This document shows, in pieces, positions 41,470 through 55,300 of a stretch of 64,000 nucleotides of DNA. The stretch is from Vanilla planifolia. Its lineage: Eukaryota; Streptophyta; Magnoliopsida; Asparagales; Orchidaceae. Under the pieces are notes generated by a model that searched no databases, was not told the DNA's origin, and was given only the letters and a program-made list of their open reading frames with translations. Location of the stretch: assembly GCA_023846275.1 (NCBI GenBank), contig CM043865.1, positions 31,043,912 to 31,107,911 of the forward strand, in the 5' to 3' direction. The position numbers and the translations under genes were made by a program. Each line of letters starts with the position of its first letter. Position 1 is the first letter of the stretch.

Positions 41470-41826
41470 ATGGGGACTACGCCGAGAAGGATCCTCTCAC
41501 GAGCCATCCTCCTCGTCTACATCTTCGCCTTCATCATCGCTTCTTGTGCCGCTGGCGGCCTAACCGAGCACCAGCTGGGTTGGATCCCGGGGCGGCAGGC
41601 GTGCCGGGGGACGATCGCGGAGTGCATCGCCGGGGACGAGTTCGATCTTGCCATCGAATCGAGCCGGAGAATCCTAGCGACCTCCAGTTACATCAGCTAC
41701 GAGGCGCTGAAGCGTGGCAGCGTACCCTGCTCCCGCCGCGGAGCCTCCTATTACAACTGCCGCGCTGGCGCACAAGCGAATCCCTACTCCCGCGGATGCT
41801 CTGCGATTACTCAATGCCGGACTTAG
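41470..41826 (+). CDS. RALF: RALF (rapid alkalinization factor) peptide precursor
   Basis: Intronless gene for a 118-residue preproprotein. Residues 1 to about 28 form a hydrophobic signal peptide for secretion. The propeptide contains the dibasic RRIL site (66-69) recognised by the subtilase S1P, which would release a 49-residue mature peptide starting at A70. The mature part has the YISY motif (74-77), needed for receptor binding in known RALFs, and four cysteines (C87, C97, C110, C116) forming two disulfides. Its C-terminal GASYYNC and ANPYSRGCSAIT blocks are nearly invariant in the family. RALFs bind FERONIA-type (CrRLK1L) receptors with LLG co-receptors and cause apoplastic alkalinisation, regulating growth and immunity. 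The coding sequence is strongly GC-rich against an AT-rich background. The gene is convergent with the BTB gene. Length and intronless structure are typical of RALF1/23/33-like members. Confidence 0.97.
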   Translation: MGTTPRRILSRAILLVYIFAFIIASCAAGGLTEHQLGWIPGRQACRGTIAECIAGDEFDLAIESSRRILATSSYISYEALKRGSVPCSRRGASYYNCRAGAQANPYSRGCSAITQCRT

Positions 41827-43376
41827 ACTCTCCCTTCCTCGTCTTCTTCTTATTGCCTTCATTCATTTTAGTTGACTTTGCTTTGGCGTGTGTCTCTGCT
41901 ATGCTAATTATGTTGTTATTTTCCTTCACTGTCGTGAAAAAAAAAGAGCCAAAATCAGTGACTGTGAAGGAGTAAGATATGGATTTACTGTGCAGCAATT
42001 GTATTTTTTCCCGATTTCTATGAATCTGTGATCCTTTGGTTCTGATCCATCTTCCTGTCTCACTATTTTTGACCTAGTTTCTTATAGAACAAATGCGATG
42101 TATATTATTTGCTAGTTACTATAAATTCATCATCTCACACTTGTTACATATCTTCTTCCCCTTTAGGTAGGTGGTAGAACAAAAACATTATAAACGCGAA
42201 GCCATATCCTTCGAATTAGGGTGTTTGGTTAAATTTCACAGTTTGTCAATCTATTTTCTGTCACGAAGGGAAATACTTCAAACAAAAATTCAAAAAACAA
42301 GCAGCTATAGAGAAGAAGACATGGATTAGGTGAGTAGTAAACATATAATGGGTACAGATTTCCACCTAATGCCCTAATTATTCTGAAAGATTTCTGTCCT
42401 TTTCTCCAATTCAAAGAAGAAGTTGGTGCTTTTTCTCGCTTTCTTGGGCCTACTGATACTGACCTCACACCAATTACAAGACCTCATCGCTCTTTCCTCC
42501 ATGTGCATTCAATGTCATTAATAACTGCATCAAGTATACGAGTTAAACAAGGAATACTTTTCTCCTCATCCCTAATTGCCCTGTACCATCAGATACAAAG
42601 TTGGAAACCTGCAAATCTGCAGGCTTGCAACCTGCTGTTTGGAAGGAGAGACAAGACAAATTCATACACCAAACCCATTTTGATTAGAATTTGTGTTCTA
42701 ACTTTATCTGAAATAAAATTATAAATTGTGCTTTCATTTCAGAGGAACTTTATTATCTAAAATTTTCTGTGCAATGTTTTATTATTATCTGAGTTGTAAA
42801 TATGATCACTTTGCAATTTTTCTAAGCCATTCCTTTGGTACCTTGTGAGTAATGTTTTTCATCCGTCATCTTCTCCTCTACAAATAGCTGCATATATTAG
42901 ATTAGATGTACCTAATAATTATTTAAAATAACATCCACATCTATTAAGAGTCCTAAATACATGGTAAAGCAATAAGATAACAAACATAGGGCACAACACT
43001 AATTGTCAAATGGTTTCAATTTTTTTTATCAATAGATAAAATAAAAAAACAATTAGCAATCAGAACACGGGCACTTGAAGACAATTGACATTGTTTTATT
43101 TTACTAGTTCCTGAGATGCTCATATGCATCTATTTACAAGATATCAACCAAAATGGCTGGAAAAAAACACATCTCCATGACAACAATAATAATAACAATA
43201 GAACAAAACAACAAATCTTAATCCCCAGATCGGGTTTAATAATCCTTAGATGCACATAACTATAGGCAACGAACCGACGACCGCCTATGGGTTAATCTTG
43301 ATATGCTACAGCATGAAGTTCTACAGTACTCAAAAATATTCCACAACTAAATGCATGCATACCTTAGCATCTGGAA
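41827..43376. other. Convergent intergenic region (RALF and BTB 3' ends)
   Basis: About 1.55 kb between two converging genes. It should hold both 3' UTRs. Short frames (42229-42468 minus, 42503-42724 plus) have no homology that I recognise. Confidence 0.6.
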
Positions 43377-46300
43377 TCAAACAAGCTGCACAACGGCTGC
43401 AACTCTCAGTGCACCTCTCTGGAGAAGATCGCCAAGTTCATCAAAGAACAGAGCAGTTCTCCATCCCCATCCCTTTGGAGCTTTGGGTAACAATGTTCCC
43501 GGTTGCTTGAAGTTTCCAAAGACCATGACCTCTCTCTTTGATGGGCAGATCAACTTGAAGCCATTCACAAGAGTACATGTTTCAGCTATTTACTCAATTG
43601 ATCTCGGCTCATACAATTGCACAAGTTTTCTTCTAAGTTGTTTACCTGATAACGGGCGGTCACCTTTTCGCGGGAGTCGACATACACATGAACCTTTCTA
43701 AGGGCATCTGCCACCTCTGCCTTGCGCCTGTGGAGAAACAATCCTGGAGAATAGTTGTTACACAAAATTACATTCATTTCATCTTTAATTTGGAGATTGG
43801 TTTGCATAAGGAGAAGCGTCGAAAGAAGAAATACCTAAGGTACGGCGTCCTTGAGGATCTTCATCACTGAATGCCTGAATGCTGACCTGTAATTAAGAAA
43901 GATATATTTATTTTTTCTTCATTCAAGCTTAAAAGTTGATGGAAGTTTGGACACCAAAGATAGATACCTTCCACAGTGATCCGGCGTAAAACACTTCTGG
44001 AGAATGCTTCACCTGATTATCACCAAGCCTGTGCACGTCTTCAAACTCCACCCTTGAATAGAACATGAACACCATTGGATATTAATAGCAGTCGCTATTT
44101 ATGTCTTAAAAGCTTCTGTGGCATGAAGAAGAAATCAAAACTGTCCTAGCATTTGCAAGACTCAAAGCTGAACAAAAATGGTAAAACAACAGATGATCTT
44201 CCGGAATCAGCTATCACTACAATATACAAATCAGTTTTTTCAAAGACATTTGCTCATAAAGTGGCTTAATTTTTACCCGAATACCTGAAGCTTTTGCTGT
44301 TCTTGTGGTCATCTAATTCTTGTTTTGAAGAATATGGATAATTAAAATGATGCTTAGCAACTGCTTCGATCCAGCTCGCAATAAGATGAACACGCTTAGA
44401 AACTCTCTAGACCTTCTAATGCACAAACTAACTAAATGCAATACAAGTTTCAGAACATAAAGCTTTCAACATATGAAAAGCAATGTCAGTTTATGAATCA
44501 TATGGTCCAGTTCACTCCTGGCGAAGCTCTCTTATCTATCCAAAAAATAGGTTTCTGCAATGCACAGAAATAAAAAATACAAAAAAATTGTTGACCAAGG
44601 GTACTACTGAAGTTATGAAAACTATAAATTCCAAAGAATAGCTCTTTGACTTTTCATTCTTGCCTGAAACTTAAGAAAGATCAACTAGCTGCCAAAGGGA
44701 CATGAGGAGAGAACATAAATAAAAGAGGTATTTTCGTTTGGGACCTTACTCTGATTTGGAACCTTCTTGATCACCTAAAAACCCATTGGATCTCCATTGT
44801 AGCAGATTAAAAGAAATAGAACAAAAGAGCTTGGCTTCCAGCTGATCCTCAGTATTACTGTCGTTTTTGTCCATCCTTGTTTTCTTAATAGTCCACCTCC
44901 TTGACGAAAGGGGGGCATCTTGAGAAAGGAGATAACTAGAAGGAGAGTTACAAGGAGAGTACTGTGTCATGTTCATTACAAGTTATCTTAGATGTTCTTT
45001 AAATAAGTAAACCTTAGGTTTTAGAAGAAGGATTTTGCCAAGTGGATTTGCATACATGCTCCTTGATTAAGAGCCCTAAATACATAGATCAAATGGTTGT
45101 CTTTTCACATAGTTCTAACCAGACTTTTTGCTCTTTACTTGATTTGAATTCATACAGTTAAACTTTTGGCTTAGGTGGTCATTTTCAACTCCTAGATTCA
45201 AGCTTGCTTGAATTTGAAGTTTAGCATTCAAGTCCTTTGCCACCATAACAGTGCTCTTTTAGAAGAGAGAGAAAGAGATAGAGAGAGACGAAGAATTGGC
45301 TCAATCACATAGCCTTATTTCACAGGAGGGAGAAGACTTCCAACTAGTATCAAGGATTCCAAGCTTTGATTTCAGGCTTCAGTATTCGGCCCCAATTATA
45401 AGAGGTTATAATCGCTAGGTAAGCTTGCACGTCAACTAAATCTAACCAGACGTAGCATTCTTCCTTCATTCTTCATGAAACTTGTCTTGGTGTTACCCTC
45501 CAATTTTTTATAAAGCTCATGATCTAACACTAATGCCATGTATCAAGAATGGAATCCAATAGTGTGATTCATCACATTATTCTTCATCTTCTCATGGCCA
45601 TGTTACTCTATCAATAATGCATATTGCATGACCCATTGGAGGATAGAAATTAACTATAAGTCAATTTAAGTATTTTGATGATAAGATTTTCAAATCAAAA
45701 TCACCCACTTAACTGAATCATTGCAATTTCCATATTCAATCCAGTATCTGTTGGTCAAGAGGCCCTTCTAGAAGCTCATTTATTCATTCTAGGTTCAAGT
45801 CAGCTTATACTAAATCAAATCAAACCCAGTCTTCTTACTTTAGTACACGAAGCTTCAATTATATTGTTGTTGCTCTCCATTTTTTGATAGGGTGATTTCA
45901 TTTTCATACATTAATACCATCTTTGAGCAAGTTAATCAATCATGTGAATCCTCATATTATTCATCTTTTCATCAACCATATTACTTTTTAAATAGTGTGT
46001 TGCATGGCCCATTGAAGACTTGAGAACTAGTTAGAAGTCTATTTATATACTTTGGCGATGGGTTTCTCCAATGAAAATCACTCATGTTGATTATTCTAGC
46101 TTCCTTTGGCCTGTGGAGTTCACTCATTCTTGATCATTGGTAGAGGTATAATGGATGACCCAAAAAGTAGAAAACAAAACTAGAATCAAACTGAAATTTC
46201 AAATTTTGATAAAGTTTACTTTAAGTTTAAATCAACTTTGTATTTTTTTGAAGGAATAGAATCCAATAGATTTGATTTGTTCTCGATTACAATTGTGAAT

Positions 46301-49300
46301 GAGATGGTGTGAACTTGGACAAATTGTACTCTTCCTTGAAAGGGAGTAAATTTCTCAATAGCATTAGGGCTTCTTAAGCTTTGATTTCTAGGTTTAGGTG
46401 TTTGAGCTCAATTATAAAACGATTTGAATTCTAATTAGCTTATACAAGACAATTAAAGCAAACCATGCCTAATCTTTTTTTATTCATATCAAGCTACATT
46501 TGTACTAGCATGGCCCAAAATTAGATCTCCATATGCTAATCCCATTTTGAAGAAAGAAAACAATATTGTGAAATTTCATGTTCTTTTTTACCTCTTCTCA
46601 TCAATCGTATTAATTGTTGAATAATGCATTGCATGGTCCATTGAAATACAAAGAATTAGCAGTCTTTAAGCAACTATTTGGCAGTAGTGGGTTAAGGTGG
46701 TCAAGTAACTTAACCTCTAACTCAAATGCCTATTGAAGGCTTCAGAACTAGTTAGAAGTCCATTTATGTATTCTAACCCCTAACTTAAATGCCAAACGAC
46801 ACTTAACACCAAACAGGGTTTATTAAAAATTTAACTCGGTTTGATATTTTAACCTCTCTAACCCTAACCTACCCTTCCCCCATGTTAAGCATTATTCAAC
46901 GCCCATGTTTATCATTCTCTCCCATGGTGCTGTCATTGCAGCAAGAGAGATTCGTGGAAATAAGACTTCCGACATCCCGCTCAATCTCATCCTTTGTCAT
47001 TGTTAAACGATTTTCCCTTGCAAAGCAATCCGAGGCTTTTCTCTCACCATTGCTTCATGTTGTTGCAAAAAGGGGAGATCTGAGGTCGTCAGCCGTCTAG
47101 CAGCCCACTTGATCTCTTCCATCGTTGTTAAAAGATTTCCCCTTATGGCACAATCTAAGGTTATTTTTGTCTCCCATTATTACCATCTTCTTAAATTTTT
47201 TGTTCAATATTGCAGCAAAATGCAGAGATATTTTGTCAGTCTCCATTAAAGAACAAAAGCTTCATAATGAAGTCAGAGTATGTGCTGAGTGGTTATTGTA
47301 GTGTCTAGCAATGGCTGTGTGTATTCTTGTTGTGCTGAATTGAATTTTTTTGTACCATTTAATCCATAAAATCAGAATAGTGTTATATTTTTTCAAGCGT
47401 ATATATATTATCAAAACATAGGCATAATCCATCAGAACAATAAAACTATACAAGTTAGGAAAGGCTTAGGCAGAGTTTGTCATAACTTTCTTTAGCTATT
47501 TTGTATAAATGAGCCCCATTTTTAGTTGGATCTAATTTGGATTCAGTTCTTAGATATATTAGAACCAAGCATATCAAGCCGGTTCTCTATTGTAGTTTCT
47601 AAGTTGCTAAGAAATTACTAACATTACCCAATTCAATGGCATAGTTACTCAAGTTTATACAAGGGAGATTGTTCGTGTCCTAAACTTGATAGTCTAACCT
47701 TATGCCCATTTTCATTATTCTATTGAAACACGTCTCATTTCTCTAAAGATCTTCATGTATATTATAAAATTGAACTTCCTTCTTATAGGTCATACAAATT
47801 TGTAGCAAGTGCATCCTTATATTATAATTTTTTCAACGAAATACGTTCCTCCAAACAACAACATGACAAAAAAAGTTTTATCTAACAAATATTTTTTTAA
47901 ACTACATTACTTCAAAATGATTAATATATTTTCAACTAATTTAGGCATACATCGATCTAGTTGGTATCGACGTCTCCATCATTTGAACCATTGTCAACTC
48001 AATTTCCTCATCATCTCCATTAGTTATCCATTTTGCTAGTACAATAATTTACATTTCTAAAGTTTCGTTGTACTCACTTTCCTGAGCCATTCCTCTCCTT
48101 ATTCTTCTCCATCACTATACTTTTAACCTATCCCATAGAAGTTTTTTCACCACTTTATTTAACCACAAAATACTAAGAAAGGAAACTGTTTTAACACCAC
48201 TTTATTTGTCGTTGCCCTAGCACATAGGAATATGAAATGTTCGCTAAAGAATAATAAGAAAATGGCTAGTGAAGAGTTAGAAGATGGTATCGATGAAGGA
48301 GGAGCAAATCAAACCAAAAGAAAAAACTCAACAATACTAAATGATTAGTTTAATATTACTCACAACATTTCAAGTATAGTTTTACTGAACTTAACACATT
48401 ATAAACCAAACGTTTTTGGATTTATCTAGGTAGAAGCTTTCTTAAATCCAAGAAAATCCCTTAGATCTCTAGATCAACTAATGAAACCAAAACATAGAAG
48501 AAAAATATTTCATAGCTACCTTGCCTCCTAATTTAATGACCTTGCTTATTGCTTGCCTTTTTTTCTTTTTGTTCATTCTTGGTAGGCCTTCAATGTTTAA
48601 AAAGGAAAACTTTGGGATGGAATTCACTTTTTAAAGAAGAGATGAGAGAATAGAATGAAATAATCTATTAGTCATGTTCGTTTAATCTACTCATAAGGGT
48701 AAAGATTGATGTACATGCTTTTTTTTATGGATTTCTATCCAAGCCACTAGATCATGAGCCCTTGAACCTCCGATTAAATGGTGAAGGTTTCACATGATTT
48801 TACCTTTATTTCTCCAAGTTTTCTCCAATCAACCATCAAAATGCTAATTTGAATTCTAGTGGCTAAATATTCATCATAAGCAGCTATTTTCTACTCGTAA
48901 TTTGTGTTTAAACGTGAAACTTAATATCCAAATACAAGAACCAAACTATCAAACAAGCCCCTTTTTGAAAAGAGGGGAGCAAAACAAAGCCATTGTCGTT
49001 ACAATACGTGACAAGGCTTATCTTGGTTCATGCCACCTCTTCTACATAATGGAAATGGTTTTTTTAGTAAGAATTATGTATTTCTGAGTTTTGATTTTCT
49101 TGTAGGTGTGTTTGCCTAATATCTAGTATCTTGGATTACTAAGCTTGTATAAGCCAATTACATCAAACAAGATCCATACACTTTTTTGCACTTCATCATC
49201 TCTGTGATACTTTGATTGAATAGTCTTTTCCCTCCATGCTTTCTTACGACCCATAATTAGAATGTTTGATCAATCTTACCCAAATTGGACCATGGCTTTC

Positions 49301-52300
49301 TTATCAATACATGTTCTATAATTCAGGAAAATAATCATCTCACCATACTAAAGTAGCTACAAAATACTAGTCATCTATGCAGGTGCATTTAATTATTATA
49401 ATAAATAGGATAGCTGAGTCATAAAATGCTGATGAAAAGTTAAATTACCCAAACCGAAATGGAGGGAAGTCACAAAGAGGTGTTTTCAGATCCAGTGATA
49501 TGGTAGAAGCGTCAGAAGTTTCCCATTCTAGCTCAATAGCATGATCCTCTGATCCTAATATCTGAGCTGGAAGCACACTGGAAGTTGTACGAGCAGAAGT
49601 TCCACTAAACCTTCCCTGCAAACTCGTTTCATAGACTCTTTCTGTTTGTTCAGCTTGAACATGAACAGCATTACTTCCTTGGCTTAGATTAACCAGGGCT
49701 GTCAACCCATCTCCTGGTAGGTCACCACTAAGATCAACTCTAGCTTCTGAGTCATCATTTGCTGGCCGATCCTGCTGACCATTCCTGCTTCCAAGGCCCA
49801 AAGGTACCCGTGAAAATACATAGCGAGTTGGAGGCCAAGCCGATCCAGAGGGATATGTTGTTCCTCTTCCTAAGCCAGCAAGGCCATCAATTGGACCAGT
49901 TACATGGGCACGAACAGGAGCAGATATCCCATGCCCTTCAGCTTGGGCATCTAAGATGTAGACATTCCCATTACTGTTAGTAGATTTGCTCCGATAATTC
50001 TCTGGCCTATAGTGACCGATTACAGTACAGCGAGGAGAATAGCCATAAGGGAGTTTACAATAACATAAATTGCTTGTAAGGCAACAACTTTTGCAGGTAT
50101 CAGCTGCTATTTCCTGCACCCTTTGAGATAGAAGCATCTGCACAGGCAAGAAAGTAAAGCAAGCGTCCTTATAGAAATCTTCAAACAATAGCGAGATTTA
50201 GTAAGAGGTGATGAGTAGTGACCTGGAGCCAAAGGCCATCATTCACAGCTCTACAAGGAAATCCTAGTTCCTCTAGCTGCTTTCGAACATTTAACAGTGC
50301 CTCAAAAGACATATTGCAATACAAAAGTGAACCCCCTTCAAAAATATTAAGAAATGCATCATATTCTTCACTTCGTACACCACAGTTACCCTGGGCATTT
50401 TTTATTTGCCTTCTACCTACTGTCCTGCCACCCCATAATGAAGGAATATTGCAACTTCCCCAAGTATTAACGCTTGCTCCATTATCAGAGGTAATAAAAG
50501 AAGAGAAGCTTCTCGGCTGATCAACAGAAGACCAGATACTGTTATTAATTTGGAAACAAGAACTCTCTTCTCCTGACGGCCCTTCCATGGCAAACAGACT
50601 ACTCACCATTCTGTTGGCTTCATGGCCATTACGCATTTCAACAAACGAACTAGTTCCTCCGCTTGAATTTGGGTCACTAGTGGAACCTGAAGTAGAGGAT
50701 TGCTCCACCTTGATGGAATATCTAGAATCCTGCAATGAACGAGGACTAGTTGATTGTCCCAGTTGAACAGAATTAGAATAGGGAATGTGAGCATGCAAAT
50801 CAACCATGCAAGCTGCGACATCAACCAGGTCATTTGAAGCAGCCTTATGTCCTTTTAAATTGTCCTGTATGTTCATTTGTTGCATTTCCAACGCAACAAG
50901 CTGTTTACCATGGTTATTACCAACCAAATTCTTATCCTTAGGCAAACAAGAACCACTGGAGTTTACTACACTTTCAGACTCCAAACTTTCTTGTTCAGAA
51001 GTGTCCTCAGAAAGAGCAGCTTTTGCAAGTAATGTGAACAAAGCTAATTCAAACCTTCAAGAAAAGCATTGGTAAATAGAAGTTTACCTCATTTGAACTA
51101 AAAAAGAGAGTGAAATTAAATGAGTTGAACACTATAGTGCAGGTTGTTTACCGTTTCTCCTCATTTGCCACCCAAAGTTCATCGGATGTAAGCAAAGCAT
51201 GCAAGGTTTGAGAAGAAAGTTTTGGAAGTACCTGCACATGATGCTTAGCAAATATCAATTTCCTAAAAAAAGGCAACCTGGTTCACTAAAATAATTATGA
51301 TGAAAACTTTAAAGTAAAACTGTCAACATAATTTACAAAACAAAGTTCATACACAAAAAAGTAACTATAATTCACAATAAAACTGTCAAGATAATTGATA
51401 CATAAAATCTTTCAAGATAATAAAATAGCCTAATTAAAGTAATGTGTCCACATCATGTACAGCACATCCCATAATTATTCCAGCCTATTGGTGAAGGAGT
51501 ATCATACAAATAATTGAAAACAAAACTCATGCCTTACGATTAAAGCATGCACTACACGCTTATTATCAAAATAAAAATTTAAAAACATGTGAAAAGATCA
51601 CTACCTGAGATTGAGAAGATTAAAAACATAATACAAAAATGTAATTCAACATTAGTACTCTTCCAAGAACAACAAAAATCAAATATTGTCAATGTTTCTC
51701 TAAACAACAACTTTCATATGGCAAAGTAATCATTTTGCTTCCCTATTAACCTCACAAATCAGTATTTCAGTTCACAAGCTACAAAGGACATTATTGGACA
51801 TGAATCACCCTCTATGGCTCACAACCATGGACAGCACTTTGAGATTTCATTATAATTGATAACCACAAATCATCTTTCAAAAGCCACAATCAAAGCAATA
51901 TAGAGCAACCTTAAAAAGAATAAACATAAAAATATAATAATGCAAAAGAAAGAATACAAAGATTTTCATAAAAAACACTAATTTCAGAGAAAAACCACAA
52001 TTCTACTTGAAAACATCTTTACTAAATTAAAAAATAATATGAAAGGAGTATTCTCTTATAAGATTCTCTCTCGCTAGCGGGCAGCTCTCACATGCCCATG
52101 GGTTTTAATATCACAAGCAAAGAGGAATTAGAGCGTTGGTCACCTAGGATATTTTCAAGTTCCACGTCCTTTGTGGACAACTTTATCACCATCATAATCC
52201 TCTTATGTCACATGTCATTATTAAAATGAATTTTGTTAAACAAAAAAATACAATACTACATAAGAAAGAATATAAAGATTGTTATGAAAACACTAATTTC

Positions 52301-55300
52301 AGAGAAAAATCACATTTACACTTGAAAAATCTTTCCTAAATTCAAAAATATCACTAAGGGAGTATTCTCTTTCAAGTTTTTCTCTCACAGTCAGTTAGCT
52401 CTCACATGCCCATGGGTATTGCACAAAGGGAATTGAAGTGTTAGTCACCTAGGATATTTTCAAGTTTCAAATCCTCCTTGAAAAACTTGCTCGCAATTAT
52501 AGTCCTTTTAAGTCACACATCATTATTAAAATGAATTTTGTTAACTTAGTCATTAGCACCAAATATATTCCTACAAAATGAATCAAGATGCTACGAACTC
52601 ACAAACCCCTTGTTGTAATTGTGGCATTATGAGTATGACCCTGTAAACATACAACCTTAAAGATACGATGTAGCCAGCACGACCTAAAACATATGGCTTC
52701 ACCAAGTTCAAATGAATCTTCAGTGATCTTTCTCAGACTCTATGTCTCCAACATGGATGTAACAACTGTGCTTGTTATGTCCTAAGTTAATTCCAATGTT
52801 CCATCAAACAATGTCTCTACTTTGATGAAAACAAGCCATTTCTTATTCACCTTACCTCCTCTAGTTATTGTTGATTGTCACAGCAATATCGCTAGCGATG
52901 AAGGTATGACCATAATGAAGTGTTTGTCATTTTTCCAATATTGGTTTACGAATACTCAAATATGTTCAACTAAACTTGTCTAATGGAATGTCACTAATAC
53001 TGTACTCATGTTCAACCTAAGCCCTATGGCCTTAAATCAGAATTCTATAACATTATGTGCAATATTTATCTACCATATCACATCTGTGTTGAATGCACTA
53101 AAATGCATAATTACAAGGCAACCAAATTATTATCAAACAATGTTAAGTAGCACTTGTTTACCCATTACAAATAATCCTAACTCATAAGTTGGTCTTTAAT
53201 AAATTTATCATTGTGCAACTCAACAATAACATCACATAACTCTCTTAGCAATGCCCATATGCTTTCCCAAACTTCTTAGTCATAAAGACCATCTGATGAA
53301 CGTATATTACACATTTGGCACATCAAAACCCAACATTTCCTTGACAGATCAACTTCATCATCATTGTTCATCCCCAGATGCTCTTCATTCATTGTTCTCT
53401 TACAATTTGAACAACATCCCTCCTGAAAATCTTGTCTTACAATGAATATTCATCTAAAAAAATTAAGATCTATTCAACTTCACCTTTCTTCTTACTTTCG
53501 TACATATACAATTTTCACAATTCTATTTAAAAAGACTATAGCCATCATGTACATCTTTTTCCTTCCCTTATCAAGATTTTATTTTGCTTTGATTGTTCTC
53601 ATATTGTAAGAAGTTGTCATTAACATAGCACTCTACATGTTTCTCCCCAAGACCAAAAAGTTCAAAGTACTTGACATTCAAAGCAATAAATAATCAAGTA
53701 TAATATTGTCTCCATCATCTATATGTGATCTCAAACATTGCTCCAAAATATTTATGATTGACTAAAATAACCAATGGATCCTTCATATTAAACCATGCAT
53801 ACATATTAGAGATAACATTACAACATTCATGCAAAACTGTTTATAATGAACGCTGAATATCGGAAATGAAATAGCTCAAAAAATAACTTATAATGCACAT
53901 GCTAAATTAAGAATAATGAAAGGTATACAACATATAACATAGCAACTAAAAGTAGGTGCCCAACAACAATTGTTAAGTTTGCAACCAACATGTAACCATA
54001 AGTCAAAATGAGAATAAACTCGAAGAAAAATGCTAATTAACTTCGCCTTCTTCGTTTGACGGCAACCTTTGCTTCAAAGAAGTAATTGCTAAAAGAATGA
54101 CAAATCAATTCCAAGAGAATGCTCCGATTGCCCTTAAGTGTAGGAAACAAAGGGATAAAAAAAACGAAGAAGAAAACATAAACTAGCATGTGAACATATT
54201 CGACAAGGGTCACATAAACATTTCACTCACACATAATTGAAATGATGAAGAGAATGGCCTATTTGCATGGTGTGGAGTATTTGCAAACTTATTTGAGTAT
54301 TTTGAAATCAAAAAAACTAACTAGTAGGATAAACTAAACAATAAAATTCTTCATGAAATTTACTGAAAAAGACAAAAAGAAAAGTACAATGACAATCCTT
54401 TGATTCACAACTCTCCAATAAGATTTGGACATGAAATAATCTTCGAAACATTCTTTAGCCATATCTATTTAGCTTATCCTCTCTTACCCTTCGTCGATTG
54501 ACAAGGTAAATTTTCTCATGTTATATAATTATAAGGAAATCTTTCAATTCAAGCTCAAGAGTTACAAATCATATCACGTGGTTCTACAAATTTGTCTTCT
54601 ATTAGAGCTACTCCAACAACAATATCTGAAATGTACTTAGTTTAAAATTAACCTCCTCTCAATAGCTGTCAATTCACCCCACACCTACACTTGAGAAATA
54701 GTCATTTTATGTACCAGATTATACTATTTAGGATAAAGTGTTGAATAAAAAGAGGATTGCCAATTTCATGGTAGTGATACAATGCTTACATTCAAGTTTT
54801 ACTTGACTTCCCAATATGATAGATCCATTCCTAACTTCTACATGGATCCTATTGATAACTCAAATTCACCATATGTTTGCTTTACCATCAAAGAAAACTA
54901 AATTGCTCACTTTTCCTACATGGTTTTAGATTGTTAATATTCACTAAGTCATGGTCCTTGTGTTGTTACACTTTCACTCCATTAATTATAGCTTTGATTT
55001 ACAAAGCAAAGCATTTTTCATAATACCTCACCCCTTCTCTAACTTCATCACACACATAATACCACCATCAACTACATTAATAATCTCCAAGTTTTCAAGT
55101 AAGAACATCCACAAGTAAAAAAGTGGTAAAGACTAAAAGATAATAGGTGATACAATCCAATTTTAATAGTAAAATTTAAGATCAATCATATTTGGATACA
55201 AATAATAGTAGTTAACCCATTGTATATGCCTTTAGTAGCATGAATGCATGCAATAAAAACACCCTTATTACAAAAAAAATATGCAGATTTCTTGCTCATT

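Larger units (their letters stand above)
44053..49448 (-). other. BTB intron 7 (5.4 kb), with repeat arrays
   Basis: It separates the exon ending in PPFRFG from the one starting VEFEDVHRL. It contains a three-copy degenerate repeat (45.33-46.70 kb) and a smaller duplication (46.89-47.23 kb). Frames at 44746-44976 and 46882-47100 show no recognisable protein family. Confidence 0.7.

Noticed and set aside
41445-41975. Plus-strand frame of 176 codons overlapping RALF
   Set aside because: It is out of frame with the RALF precursor, which has complete family motifs; the longer frame only reflects GC-rich sequence.
42229-42724. Two short frames between RALF and the BTB gene
   Set aside because: No recognisable family; the position suits 3' UTRs of converging genes.
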